NCBI GenBank assembly: GCA_026398415.1
Contig: JAPLSY010000013.1
Span: forward strand, 1 to 47,225
Length of the DNA stretch: 47,225 nt
Source: Kiritimatiellota bacterium
Lineage (GTDB): Bacteria; Verrucomicrobiota; Kiritimatiellia; JAAZAB01
Reading direction: 5' to 3'
Position 1 is the stretch's first letter, and every line of letters begins with the position of its first letter. The notes below the pieces were generated by a model. The model saw only the letters and a list, made by a program, of their open reading frames with translations, was not told where the DNA came from and searched no databases. Shown in pieces: positions 27,800-35,381 of this stretch. Made by a program: the position numbers and the translations under genes.

Positions 27800-28153
27800 A
27801 TGAAGCTGAAAACCAGATCGGAATATCGTAAGCGGCGGCACCAGCGTCTGCGAAAGAAAGTCATGGGAACCACCCGGCGGCCACGGATGTGCGTTAGCGT
27901 AAGCAATAAACACATGTACGTGCAATTGGTGGATGACGTTGCGGCTGCGACGCTGGCGGCTGTGTCCACGCGGAGCAAAGACCTTGCGGGCAAAAACAAT
28001 CGGGACACCGCCCAACGGCTCGGAACCAAAGCCGCCGAGATCGCGAAAACCAAGGGGATTGGCGAGGTGGTGTTTGATCGGGGCGGGCATGCCTATAACG
28101 GGCGTGTCAAAGCCATTGCCGAGGCGGCGCGTGCCGCCGGAATGAAATTATAA
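27800..28153 (+). CDS. rplR: 50S ribosomal protein L18
   Basis: A 117-residue L18 that binds 5S rRNA with L5. The start ATG 27800 gives MKLKTRSEYRKRRHQRLRKK. It contains RPRMCVSVSNKHMYVQLVDD, AQRLGTKAAEIAKTKGI and the end FDRGGHAYNGRVKAIAEAAR. It lies 4 bp after rplF and 11 bp before rpsE. Confidence 0.97.
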   Translation: MKLKTRSEYRKRRHQRLRKKVMGTTRRPRMCVSVSNKHMYVQLVDDVAAATLAAVSTRSKDLAGKNNRDTAQRLGTKAAEIAKTKGIGEVVFDRGGHAYNGRVKAIAEAARAAGMKL

Positions 28154-28164
28154 GCGCGGAACCT

Positions 28165-28716
28165 ATGGAAAACAAATTGCACAAAGATCGGCTGATCAAT
28201 GACGATGTGTCGTCCGGCGAGATGGAAGAGTATGTCGTCCAGGTGAAACGTTGCTCCAAAGTCGTCAAGGGCGGGCGCCGGATGAGTTTCAGCGCCGTTG
28301 TGGTGGTTGGCGATCACAAGGGTTGTGTCGGCTACGGGCTGGGTAAGGCCAATGAAGTGGCCGATGCCATCCGCAAGGGCGGTGACATTGCCCGCAAAAC
28401 CCTGTTTCAGGTCAAGCTGAGCGGTACCACCATTCCGCACGATGTCATTGGCAAGTATTCCGCTTCGGAGGTCATGTTGAAGCCGGCCGTGGATGGAACG
28501 GGTGTTATTGCTGGCGGTGGGGCGCGCGTCGTGCTGAATCTTGCCGGAGTCCACAATGTGCTGGCCAAGTCGATGGGGAGCAACAACAAATGGAACGTTG
28601 TGCACGCCACCATCAATGCCTTGCAGCAGTTGCGCACGAAGGCTGAATCGGACGCCATGCGGGGCGTGAGCCGTCCCGACCATCGTCCGGCCGGCGCGCC
28701 GGAGACGAAATTATGA
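28165..28716 (+). CDS. rpsE: 30S ribosomal protein S5
   Basis: A 183-residue S5, important for decoding fidelity and mRNA entry. It has VVKGGRRMSFSAVVVVGDHK and GYGLGKANEVADAIRKG in the double-stranded RNA-binding domain, then the C-terminal AGVHNVLAKSMGSNNKWNVV. The tail (about 160-183, VSRPDHRPAGAPETKL) is Pro/Arg-rich. rplO overlaps its stop by 4 nt, leaving no room for rpmD (L30), which lies here in most bacteria. Confidence 0.97.
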   Translation: MENKLHKDRLINDDVSSGEMEEYVVQVKRCSKVVKGGRRMSFSAVVVVGDHKGCVGYGLGKANEVADAIRKGGDIARKTLFQVKLSGTTIPHDVIGKYSASEVMLKPAVDGTGVIAGGGARVVLNLAGVHNVLAKSMGSNNKWNVVHATINALQQLRTKAESDAMRGVSRPDHRPAGAPETKL

Positions 28717-29159
28717 TGAGTCTGCACCAATTAAAAAATACGCCGGGCGCACGGCGTCCCAAGATGCGCGTGGGCTGTGGCCCGGGATCGGGCAAGGGGA
28801 AAACCTGCGGCCGAGGTCACAAAGGGCAATATGCCCGCTCGGGCCATAAGCATAAACCCGCCTTCGAAGGCGGCCAGATGCGTCTGCTCCGGCGGATTCC
28901 AAAGCGTGGCTTCAATCGCCCTGACAAGCGAACGTATCGGCTGGTGCCGGTGGACCGTTTGAACCGTTTTGAAAATGGACTTGAAATTACGGCCGCCGTT
29001 CTGGAAGCTGCCGGCTTGATTAAGTCCGGGTCCGAGGGTGTAAAAGTGCTCGGTGGCGGCGAGTTGAAGAAAAAACTAACCGTTAAGGTCCAGGCCTTCA
29101 GTGCCAGCGCAAGGCAAATAATTACAACCGCCGGCGGAACCGTAGAAGTTGTCGCGTAA
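28713..29159 (+). CDS. rplO: 50S ribosomal protein L15
   Basis: A 148-residue L15. The glycine- and arginine-rich N-terminal tail (GPGSGKGKTCGRGHKGQYAR, then FEGGQMRLLRRIPKRGF) inserts into 23S rRNA. The globular domain follows with KVLGGGELKKKLTVKVQAFS. It starts in the rpsE stop (ATGA). After it comes a 165-nt spacer occupied by a REP-like element before secY. Confidence 0.97.
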   Translation: MMSLHQLKNTPGARRPKMRVGCGPGSGKGKTCGRGHKGQYARSGHKHKPAFEGGQMRLLRRIPKRGFNRPDKRTYRLVPVDRLNRFENGLEITAAVLEAAGLIKSGSEGVKVLGGGELKKKLTVKVQAFSASARQIITTAGGTVEVVA

Positions 29160-29210
29160 CCTTCAACGTATGGGAACATTTGCCGCCTTTGGCCCTACCT
29201 AAAGGTGTTG

Positions 29211-29297
29211 GTAGGAGGGGCGCTACCCAGGCTCCGCCGGAGCGCTTCGCCGAGGCGAGCGCTCCGCGACCGTCGCCGTACATAGTGCGCCTCCCAC
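29211..29297. repeat. REP-like element with imperfect terminal inverted repeats in the rplO-secY spacer
   Basis: The spacer holds a small palindromic element. The ends GTAGGAGGGGCGC (29211-29223) and GCGCCTCCCAC (29287-29297) are inverted copies with a 2-nt indel and one mismatch. Inside are the hairpins GCTCC-GCC-GGAGC (29231-29243) and GCGCTTCGCC-GA-GGCGAGCGC (29242-29262). The segment 29230-29260 matches 26 of 31 bases with 6731-6761. No coding capacity is seen. Confidence 0.65.
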
Positions 29298-29324
29298 ATG
29301 AAATAGTTGCCGAAGACCTAAATT

Positions 29325-30683
29325 ATGCTTTCCGCATTCATCAATTCATTTAAGGTTGAGGAGCTTCGCAAGCGGATCCTGTTCACGCTGGCCATGGTGT
29401 TTCTTGTCCGTTTACTCAGCGTGGTGCCGACGCCGGGCGTGAGCACCGGAGAACTTCAGGCCCTGATCCAGCATATTTCCAACCAGGTGGGCGGGGGCCT
29501 GCTGGGACTTGTGGATCTGTTCAGTGGTGGCGCCATGAGTAATTGCGCCATCGGCGCCCTGGGCATTATGCCCTATATCAGCGCGTCCATCATCTTCCAA
29601 TTAATGACGGCCGTCGTGCCAGGCTTGGAGCGGTTGGCGCGTGAGGGCGATGTCGGCCGGCAGAAAATTACCCAGTACACACGCTATATGACGGTGGCCC
29701 TGTGCATTGTTCAGGGTTATGCCATGGCCATGGCGCTTCAGAACCCGTCGGCCCTGTTTGGGCGCAATGTCGGCGAGATTGTCAGTATGCATTCGGTTTG
29801 GGGGTTCCGGCTGGTCACGGTGGTGACCATGACCACGGGCACGATGCTCATGATGTGGCTTGGCGAGCAGATCACCCAATCGGGGGTGGGCAACGGCATT
29901 TCGCTTATCATCACCGTCAATATCATCAGCCGTCTACCGGGTGCCGTCCAGGCCATGATGCGCATGTTCCGGCCGGTGGGCGGGGGTGAAGCCCAGTTTT
30001 CGGCCTTCCATCTGGTTGGGCTCCTGTTGATGATGTTCCTGGTGGTGGCCGCCACCATTGCCGTTACCCAGGCCCAGCGCAAGATTCCCGTCCAGTATGC
30101 CAAGCGCGTGGTTGGGCGCAAGGTGTTTGGCGGACAAAGCACGTATATGCCGTTGCGGATCAATTATTCGGGGGTCATGCCGATCATCTTCGCGCAGGCC
30201 ATCCTCATTTTTCCGCAAAAGATTTTCGAAATGTTGCCCGGCGAATTTTTCAAGCACGTGGCCGTGGCTTTTCATATGGAAAGCACGCTCTACATGGCGC
30301 TCTACGGTCTCATGATCCTGTTCTTTTCCTATTTTTGGGTTGCCACGGTTTTTAATCCCGTGCAAATTGCCGACGACCTTAAAAAGGCCGGCGGTTATGT
30401 GCCGGGCATCCGGCCGGGCACCTCGACGGCCGAATTCCTGGACCGGACCATGACCCGTATTACACTGGCGGGTGCGGTCTTCCTGACCGTCATCGCGGTC
30501 ATCCCGACGATTATGGCGCGCCAATTCAGTATTCCCTGGCTCGTCGCTTCTTTTTTCGGCGGCACCAGCCTGCTGATCATTGTCGGCGTCATGCTTGACA
30601 CGATGCGGCAGGTGGAATCGCACCTCATCATGCGGCATTATGACGGTTTCCTGAAAAAGGGTAAACTCCGCGGAAGGCGCTGA
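29325..30683 (+). CDS. secY: Preprotein translocase subunit SecY
   Basis: A 452-residue SecY, the pore of the Sec channel, with about ten hydrophobic helices. The plug region and the family motifs are present (LFSGGAMSNCAIGALGIMPY, ASIIFQLMTAVVP, and later KRVVGRKVFGGQSTYMPLRI with INYSGVMPIIFAQ). The C-terminal cytoplasmic tail has MRQVESHLIMRHYDGFLKKG, typical for ribosome contact. The start ATG 29325 has only a weak ribosome binding site. adk follows 5 bp after the stop. Confidence 0.98.
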   Translation: MLSAFINSFKVEELRKRILFTLAMVFLVRLLSVVPTPGVSTGELQALIQHISNQVGGGLLGLVDLFSGGAMSNCAIGALGIMPYISASIIFQLMTAVVPGLERLAREGDVGRQKITQYTRYMTVALCIVQGYAMAMALQNPSALFGRNVGEIVSMHSVWGFRLVTVVTMTTGTMLMMWLGEQITQSGVGNGISLIITVNIISRLPGAVQAMMRMFRPVGGGEAQFSAFHLVGLLLMMFLVVAATIAVTQAQRKIPVQYAKRVVGRKVFGGQSTYMPLRINYSGVMPIIFAQAILIFPQKIFEMLPGEFFKHVAVAFHMESTLYMALYGLMILFFSYFWVATVFNPVQIADDLKKAGGYVPGIRPGTSTAEFLDRTMTRITLAGAVFLTVIAVIPTIMARQFSIPWLVASFFGGTSLLIIVGVMLDTMRQVESHLIMRHYDGFLKKGKLRGRR

Positions 30684-30688
30684 TTTAT

Positions 30689-31339
30689 ATGAGCATTCAG
30701 GCAATTATATTGCTGGGCGCGCCGGGCGCCGGGAAGGGCACCATGGCGGAAGCCATTCGAGGCGCCACCACGTTCATTCATGTTTCCACGGGGGACATGT
30801 TGCGCGAAGCGATCAAAGCCGGTACGCCGGTGGGCCGTGAGGCGGAGGCCTTTATGCGCCAGGGTGCGCTCGTTCCGGACGAGATCATTCTGAAGATCGT
30901 CATGGAACGCCTTGAGCATGGTGCTCCGGATGCGCGGTATATGTTTGACGGCTTTCCGCGGACACTGGCACAGGCGCGCCTGTTGGATGCTGAGTTTACC
31001 CGCCGCGGCGCCAAGTTAATCAATGTGTTTTTTCTGGATGTCTCGCGCGAGGTGTCGCTGGAACGTCTGGGCGGGCGTAGGATTTGCCGCCGGTGCGGCG
31101 CCAATTTTCATGTGCGGAATATTCCGCCCAAGACGGCAGGGGTTTGCGATAATTGTGGCGGCGAGTTGTTGCAGCGCCCCGATGACAGTCGTGCGACCAT
31201 CTTGAAACGGCTCGAGGTGTTCCAGCAGCAGACTGCCGACTTGATCGCTTATTACGAGCAGCGCGGTCTGTTACAGCGGGTGGATTCGTCCGGGCCGCGC
31301 GATGAGACCGTGGCGGATATCATGAAGCGTCTGCCATGA
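30689..31339 (+). CDS. adk: Adenylate kinase with zinc-binding LID domain
   Basis: A 216-residue kinase that interconverts ATP and AMP with ADP. The P-loop GAPGAGKGT is at residues 10-18. The AMP-binding segment STGDMLREAI and the MFDGFPRTLAQA motif are present. The LID carries four cysteines, C133, C136, C153 and C156, as in zinc-binding adenylate kinases of many Gram-positive and other bacteria. The P-loop is followed by TMAEAI, where TQAKxI is more usual. It overlaps map by 4 nt. The secY-adk-map order is the standard one. Confidence 0.98.
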   Translation: MSIQAIILLGAPGAGKGTMAEAIRGATTFIHVSTGDMLREAIKAGTPVGREAEAFMRQGALVPDEIILKIVMERLEHGAPDARYMFDGFPRTLAQARLLDAEFTRRGAKLINVFFLDVSREVSLERLGGRRICRRCGANFHVRNIPPKTAGVCDNCGGELLQRPDDSRATILKRLEVFQQQTADLIAYYEQRGLLQRVDSSGPRDETVADIMKRLP

Positions 31340-32100
31340 TCATTATTAAGAGTCCCGAGGACATTGCCAAAATGCGCGTGGCTGGGCAGAGCGCACGGGC
31401 GATTTGCGAGGCGCTGGCCGCGCGGGTAAGTCCCGGGATCACGACGAAGGCGCTCGATGATGAGGCCGGCGAGCTCATGCGGCGGCAGGGGGTGCGGAGC
31501 GCGTTTCTGGGATATCGGGGGTATCCGGGCACGGTGTGCATTTCGGTGAACGAAGAAGTGGTGCATGGCATTCCCGGTTCGCGTCGCATTGCCGTGGGTG
31601 ATATTGTCGGCATTGATGTTGGTGTGCTGGCTAATGGGTTTCACGGAGACACCGCGCTGACGGTTATGGTGGGGGTAACCGATCCGGACGTTATCCGGCT
31701 GGTGGAGGTGACGAAGCAGGCACTCCAAGCTGGCATTGCCCAGGCACATGTGGGTCGACGGTTATCGGATGTGTCGCACGCGATCGAACAAACGGCGGTG
31801 ACGGCAGGGTTTGCGGTGGTGCGGGACTTTGTGGGGCATGGCATCGGCCGCCAGATGCATGAAGAGCCGCAAATCCCGAATTATGGGCCCCCGGGGAAAG
31901 GGCCGAAGCTTTTGGCGGGCATGACTCTGGCTATTGAGCCTATGGTCAATTTGGGGTGTGCCGAGGTTAATGTACTGGACGATGGTTGGACCGTGGTGAC
32001 GCGCGATCGGCGTCCGTCAGCCCATTTTGAACACACGGTTGTCGTGGGCGCAACGGTAGCCGAGGTGCTGACCGAATCGAAGTGTTTAAAAATCACTTGA
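31336..32100 (+). CDS. map: Type I methionine aminopeptidase
   Basis: A 254-residue enzyme that removes the first methionine of new proteins. Metal ligands are recognisable in order: Asp in VGIDVGV, Asp in FHGDTAL, His in FVGHGIGRQMHEEP, Glu in LAIEPMVNLG and Glu in HFEHTVVV. No N-terminal zinc-finger extension is present. The ATG lies in the adk stop. It is followed by a 92-nt spacer before rpmJ, where infA would usually stand. Confidence 0.98.
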   Translation: MIIIKSPEDIAKMRVAGQSARAICEALAARVSPGITTKALDDEAGELMRRQGVRSAFLGYRGYPGTVCISVNEEVVHGIPGSRRIAVGDIVGIDVGVLANGFHGDTALTVMVGVTDPDVIRLVEVTKQALQAGIAQAHVGRRLSDVSHAIEQTAVTAGFAVVRDFVGHGIGRQMHEEPQIPNYGPPGKGPKLLAGMTLAIEPMVNLGCAEVNVLDDGWTVVTRDRRPSAHFEHTVVVGATVAEVLTESKCLKIT

Positions 32101-32126
32101 CCATGAAACCAGTGGTGTGATATACA
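32097..32126 (+). promoter_or_regulatory. Candidate promoter for the rpmJ-rpsM-rpsK-rpsD-rpoA-rplQ segment
   Basis: TTGACC (32097-32102) overlaps the map stop and is followed after 18 nt by TATACA (32121-32126). Matches to consensus are 5/6 and 4/6. Downstream, at 32133-32161, CCTTAA-TG pairs with CA-TTTAAGG around a 12-nt loop, possibly a leader stem. It would let the alpha cluster be expressed separately. Confidence 0.4.
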
Positions 32127-32192
32127 GAAAAACCTTAATGCCTTCGTAATCCATTTAAGGCGAGGGTTGCCAGAAAAAGTGGAGTATACAGG

Positions 32193-32306
32193 ATGAAAGT
32201 TAGAAGTTCAGTCAAGCGGATGTGCGAACAATGCAAAATCGTCCGTCGGAAAGGTGTCGTGCGCGTTATTTGCAGTAATGTGCGGCATAAACAGCGGCAA
32301 GGATAA
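32193..32306 (+). CDS. rpmJ: 50S ribosomal protein L36
   Basis: A 37-residue L36, found by reading the spacer. The product begins [20 protein letters not shown] and ends [10 protein letters not shown]. The zinc ligands are C11, C14, C27 and H32, so it is the zinc-containing form. It lies between map and rpsM as in most bacteria, but without infA. A GGAG and an AGG motif precede the ATG. Confidence 0.97.
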   Translation: MKVRSSVKRMCEQCKIVRRKGVVRVICSNVRHKQRQG

Positions 32307-32335
32307 ATCTTAAGCAATTAAGAAAGAGTGTGGCT

Positions 32336-32845
32336 ATGCCCAAGATTCTCGGGATTGATATCCCCGGCAAAAAGCGAGTGGAATATTCCCTGCGATCCAT
32401 TTACGGGATCGGCCTTTCACGGGCGCAGAACATTGTGCGCAAGGCCCAGATTGATCCCGCCAAGCGGGCCAACGATTTGACCGGTGAAGAACTTACCAAG
32501 CTTACCAATATTATTCAGGACGGCTACGTGCTGGAGGGTGATTTGCGCCGCGAGGTGGCCCAGAACATCCGCCGCTTGATCAGTATCAGTTCCTATCGCG
32601 GGATTCGGCATCGCAAGGGACTGCCCGTGCGCGGACAACGGACGCACACCAATGCGCGCACACGCAAGGGTGTGCGCAAAACTGTCGGCGTTGTGCGCGG
32701 CAAAGAGGCGCGCGCGGCGGTAAAGACCGAAATAGCCGCCACATCCAAAGTAACGGCTGCACCCAAGGCCGCGGCCGCGCCCAAGGCCGGCGGCGCACCA
32801 AAGGCAGTGGCTGCGCCCAAGACAACGGCCGCATCCAAAGCGTGA
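32336..32845 (+). CDS. rpsM: 30S ribosomal protein S13 with Ala/Lys/Pro-rich C-terminal tail
   Basis: A 169-residue S13; the usual length is about 118-125. The family part is MPKILGIDIPGKKRVEYSLR, the SIYGIGLSRAQNIV segment, RHRKGLPVRGQRTHTNARTR and KGVRKT, ending near residue 120. It then runs into a tail of about 45 residues made of APKA/TAAPK-type repeats (about 125-169). The start ATG 32336 has AGAAAGAG 7 nt upstream; a GTG at 32330 is too close to it. S13 bridges the subunits and touches P-site tRNA through its C-terminus, so the tail is in a sensitive place. The next gene, S11, has a similar tail at its N-terminus. Confidence 0.95.
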   Translation: MPKILGIDIPGKKRVEYSLRSIYGIGLSRAQNIVRKAQIDPAKRANDLTGEELTKLTNIIQDGYVLEGDLRREVAQNIRRLISISSYRGIRHRKGLPVRGQRTHTNARTRKGVRKTVGVVRGKEARAAVKTEIAATSKVTAAPKAAAAPKAGGAPKAVAAPKTTAASKA

Positions 32846-32862
32846 GGAATGGACATTTTTCG

Positions 32863-32883
32863 CTAAGGCGGAATCCGCCTTAG
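32863..32883. promoter_or_regulatory. Perfect 10-bp palindrome (stem-loop) between rpsM and rpsK
   Basis: CTAAGGCGGA (32863-32872), a single A, then TCCGCCTTAG (32874-32883): a perfect inverted repeat. It is preceded by TTTTT (32856-32860) and not followed by T's, so it is not a canonical terminator for either strand. It may be an RNA processing, attenuation or S4-binding site, or a short repeat copy. It sits 25 bp before the rpsK start. Confidence 0.5.
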
Positions 32884-32908
32884 GTGGCAACCAAGGAGAT
32901 TTGAAGCT

Positions 32909-33469
32909 ATGGCCAGCGATACCAAACAGACACCGAAGGATAAGCAACCCGCAAGCGCCGCACCAGTCAAGGCCGGCGGCAAGAACAAAGATAAAGCGGA
33001 TGCGCACGCGGCGGCACCCAAAGTCCCGGCCGTGGAAGGCGTCGCTCCGGCGGTGATGACCGCTCTGGCGGAAGGCGCCACTCCGGTGGAGGCCAAGCCG
33101 GCGCGTGTCAAAGCGGCACGCACGGTATCCGTGGGCATTGCGCATGTTAACGCCACTTTTAACAACACGCAGGTCAGCATTACCGATACGAAAGGCCAAG
33201 TTCTGGCGTGGAGCAGTTCCGGACGGATGGGCTTCAGGGGCACGCGTAAAAGCACCGCCTATGCGGCCACGATGGTTGCCCAGGAAGTGGCGCGGCAAAT
33301 TTCACCCTATCGGATGCAGGAAATTGAAGTTCGCGTGCAAGGGCCGGGTTCTGGCCGCGAATCGGCCGTTCGGGCCCTGCAATCGGCGGGATTAATGATT
33401 ACGGTGATCCGGGACGTGACGCCGATGCCGCATAACGGCTGTCGGGCGCGTAAGCGTCGCCGTGTGTAA
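32909..33469 (+). CDS. rpsK: 30S ribosomal protein S11 with Ala/Lys/Pro-rich N-terminal extension
   Basis: A 186-residue S11; most bacteria have about 129. The conserved part starts near residue 66 ([20 protein letters not shown]) and has [37 protein letters not shown] and the end [15 protein letters not shown]. The first 65 residues are low complexity, rich in Ala, Lys and Pro, with no fold I recognise. An AAGGAG motif 12 nt upstream of the ATG at 32909 supports the long start. S11 lies on the platform at the E site near the mRNA exit, so the extension could reach the surface. Confidence 0.94.
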   Translation: MASDTKQTPKDKQPASAAPVKAGGKNKDKADAHAAAPKVPAVEGVAPAVMTALAEGATPVEAKPARVKAARTVSVGIAHVNATFNNTQVSITDTKGQVLAWSSSGRMGFRGTRKSTAYAATMVAQEVARQISPYRMQEIEVRVQGPGSGRESAVRALQSAGLMITVIRDVTPMPHNGCRARKRRRV

Positions 33470-33565
33470 GCGCACCCTTGGCGATTAACCGTGAAACCGT
33501 CGGCTGACGGAAATTGTGAAGCAAGACAACCGGAGTAGTTACGTTAAGGAAAGGGGAGCTGAGGC

Positions 33566-34192
33566 ATGGGACGATATACGGGACCAGCATGCCGATTTTG
33601 TCGCCGGGAAGGCATGAAGCTTTTTCTCAAAGGCGACCGGTGCAATATGGCCAAGTGTCCGATTGATACGGGGCGACCGGCCCCGGGAATGCACGGGGCG
33701 CGTCGAACCAAGGCGTCCGATTATTCCAAGCAGTTTCGGGAGAAACAGCGTTTGCGGCGGTTTTACGGATTGCAGGACGGCCAGTTCAGGTTGTTTTTTG
33801 ATCGTGCGGCGCAACAGCACGGGATTACCGGCGAAACCCTGTTGCAGATGCTGGAGATGCGTCTGGATAACCTGGTATATCGTTTCGGGTTCAGTCCCTC
33901 GCGGCGTGCGGCGCGGCAGTTCGTGCTCCATCAGCACCTCACCGTTAACGCCCGCCGGGCGGATATTCCTTCCATGATTCTCAAGGCCGGTGATCGGGTT
34001 ACGGTGAAAGACCATAAACAAAGCCGGGAACTGGCCAAGAAATGGCTGGATGCCAATGAGGGCAAGACCATTTCACCATGGCTGGCGGTAGACCGCGGGA
34101 ATTTTACCGGCGATGTGTTGCACGTGCCGACCCGGGATGAGATCGGGCCCTTTGTGAACGAACAGCTGGTGGTGGAATTGTGTTCTAAATAA
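33566..34192 (+). CDS. rpsD: 30S ribosomal protein S4, zinc-binding form
   Basis: A 208-residue S4, a primary 16S rRNA binder. The N-terminus MGRYTGPACRFCRREG has C9, C12, C26 and C31, spacing typical of zinc-binding S4. The S4 RNA-binding domain is at about 95-155 (LEMRLDNLVYRFGF, ARQFVLHQHLTVNARRA). The tail has WLAVDRGNFTGDVLHVPTRD. S4 autoregulates the alpha operon in E. coli. Start ATG 33566 with AGGGGAG upstream; the 96-nt spacer before it holds a small CCGTC/GACGG hairpin at 33497-33510. Confidence 0.98.
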   Translation: MGRYTGPACRFCRREGMKLFLKGDRCNMAKCPIDTGRPAPGMHGARRTKASDYSKQFREKQRLRRFYGLQDGQFRLFFDRAAQQHGITGETLLQMLEMRLDNLVYRFGFSPSRRAARQFVLHQHLTVNARRADIPSMILKAGDRVTVKDHKQSRELAKKWLDANEGKTISPWLAVDRGNFTGDVLHVPTRDEIGPFVNEQLVVELCSK

Positions 34193-34304
34193 CAAGACGG
34201 TGTCTGCCGGGGTGGCGAGTGGCGGCGACGGGAAGGCGCAAACGAGTGGCGCTACCGGGCAGCCGCGCTCTTAACCGGTGGTGCCTGTAGGGAAGGATAG
34301 TTCC

Positions 34305-35339
34305 ATGACAGTCAAAATTGGTCGCTTTGAAATGCCGAAAAGGGTCGTTAAGGACGAGCACGCGGCAACAAGCACGTATGCCAAGTTCATGGTCGAGCCG
34401 CTGGAGTCCGGTTATGGGCATACGATGGGCAACTCCTTGCGGCGCGTCCTGCTCTCTTCCCTGGAAGGGGCCTCCATTTCCGCCGTCAAGATTGAGGGCG
34501 CCTTCCATGAGTTCTGTGCCGTGCCCGGCGTGGTGGAGGATGTGACCGATGTCATTCTCAACCTGAAAAAAGTGCTGCTTAAAATGTATTGCCGCGAGCC
34601 GCGCAAGGTCCGCATCAAGGTCAAGGGGCCGGGCGAGGTTACCGCCGCCAATATTGAAACCGACCAGTTTGTGGAAGTCGTGAACCCGGCCCACTATATC
34701 TGTACTTTGGCCGAGGATGGCAAGTTCGAAGCCGAACTTGAAATCAGCCTGGGCCGCGGATATGTCCCGGCTGACTGGAAAGAAAAGCAAGCGCAGGAAA
34801 TCGGCGTGATTCCCATTGATTGCATCTATTCGCCTGTCCAGCGGGTCAATTACACGGTGGAAAACGTCCGCGTGGGGCGCCGCACGGATTACGAAAAATT
34901 GATCATGGAAATCTGGACGGATGAACGCATTACGCCGGACGAAGCCATGATCCGCTCGGCCGCCATCCTCCGTCATCATTTGGACGTATTCGTCAACTAC
35001 GACGAGGACCTGATCGAGTTCGAGCAGAGCGAAAAGACCGTGGACATCGATCGTGAAGGTATGCGCAAGAAGCTCAATATGAGCGTGAACGAAATCGAGC
35101 TTAGCGTGCGCGCGGCCAACTGCCTTAACAACGCCAATATTCTCACCGTGGGCGAGTTGGCCATGAAGACCGAAGCGGATATGCTCAAGTATCGCAACTT
35201 TGGCAAGAAATCTCTGCTCGAAATTGAAGAGAAATTGCGCGAGATGGGGCTGGTCATGGGCATGCAAATCGACGCCGATCTGTTGGCTCCCCGCCCCGCG
35301 GCGCCGGCGCCGAGCAGTGCGGCAACCAAGAAAGAATAA
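34305..35339 (+). CDS. rpoA: DNA-directed RNA polymerase subunit alpha
   Basis: A 344-residue alpha subunit. The N-terminal dimerisation domain has YGHTMGNSLRRVLLSSLEGA (about 31-50) and VRVGRRTDYEKLIMEIWTD. A linker leads to the C-terminal DNA- and activator-binding domain (about 255-325: LSVRAANCLNNANILTVGEL, FGKKSLLEIEEKL). The Arg of LSVRAANCL, which corresponds to R265 that contacts UP elements, is kept. The start ATG 34305 has GGAAGGA 7 nt upstream. An Ala/Pro-rich tail ends the protein. Confidence 0.98.
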   Translation: MTVKIGRFEMPKRVVKDEHAATSTYAKFMVEPLESGYGHTMGNSLRRVLLSSLEGASISAVKIEGAFHEFCAVPGVVEDVTDVILNLKKVLLKMYCREPRKVRIKVKGPGEVTAANIETDQFVEVVNPAHYICTLAEDGKFEAELEISLGRGYVPADWKEKQAQEIGVIPIDCIYSPVQRVNYTVENVRVGRRTDYEKLIMEIWTDERITPDEAMIRSAAILRHHLDVFVNYDEDLIEFEQSEKTVDIDREGMRKKLNMSVNEIELSVRAANCLNNANILTVGELAMKTEADMLKYRNFGKKSLLEIEEKLREMGLVMGMQIDADLLAPRPAAPAPSSAATKKE

Positions 35340-35381
35340 CCGGCATCCGTTCTGGCGGCAGGTACGGTTTAAGGAATTATC

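Noticed and set aside
32097..32192. Possible infA between map and rpmJ
   Set aside because: The spacer is too short for IF1 and contains no matching frame.
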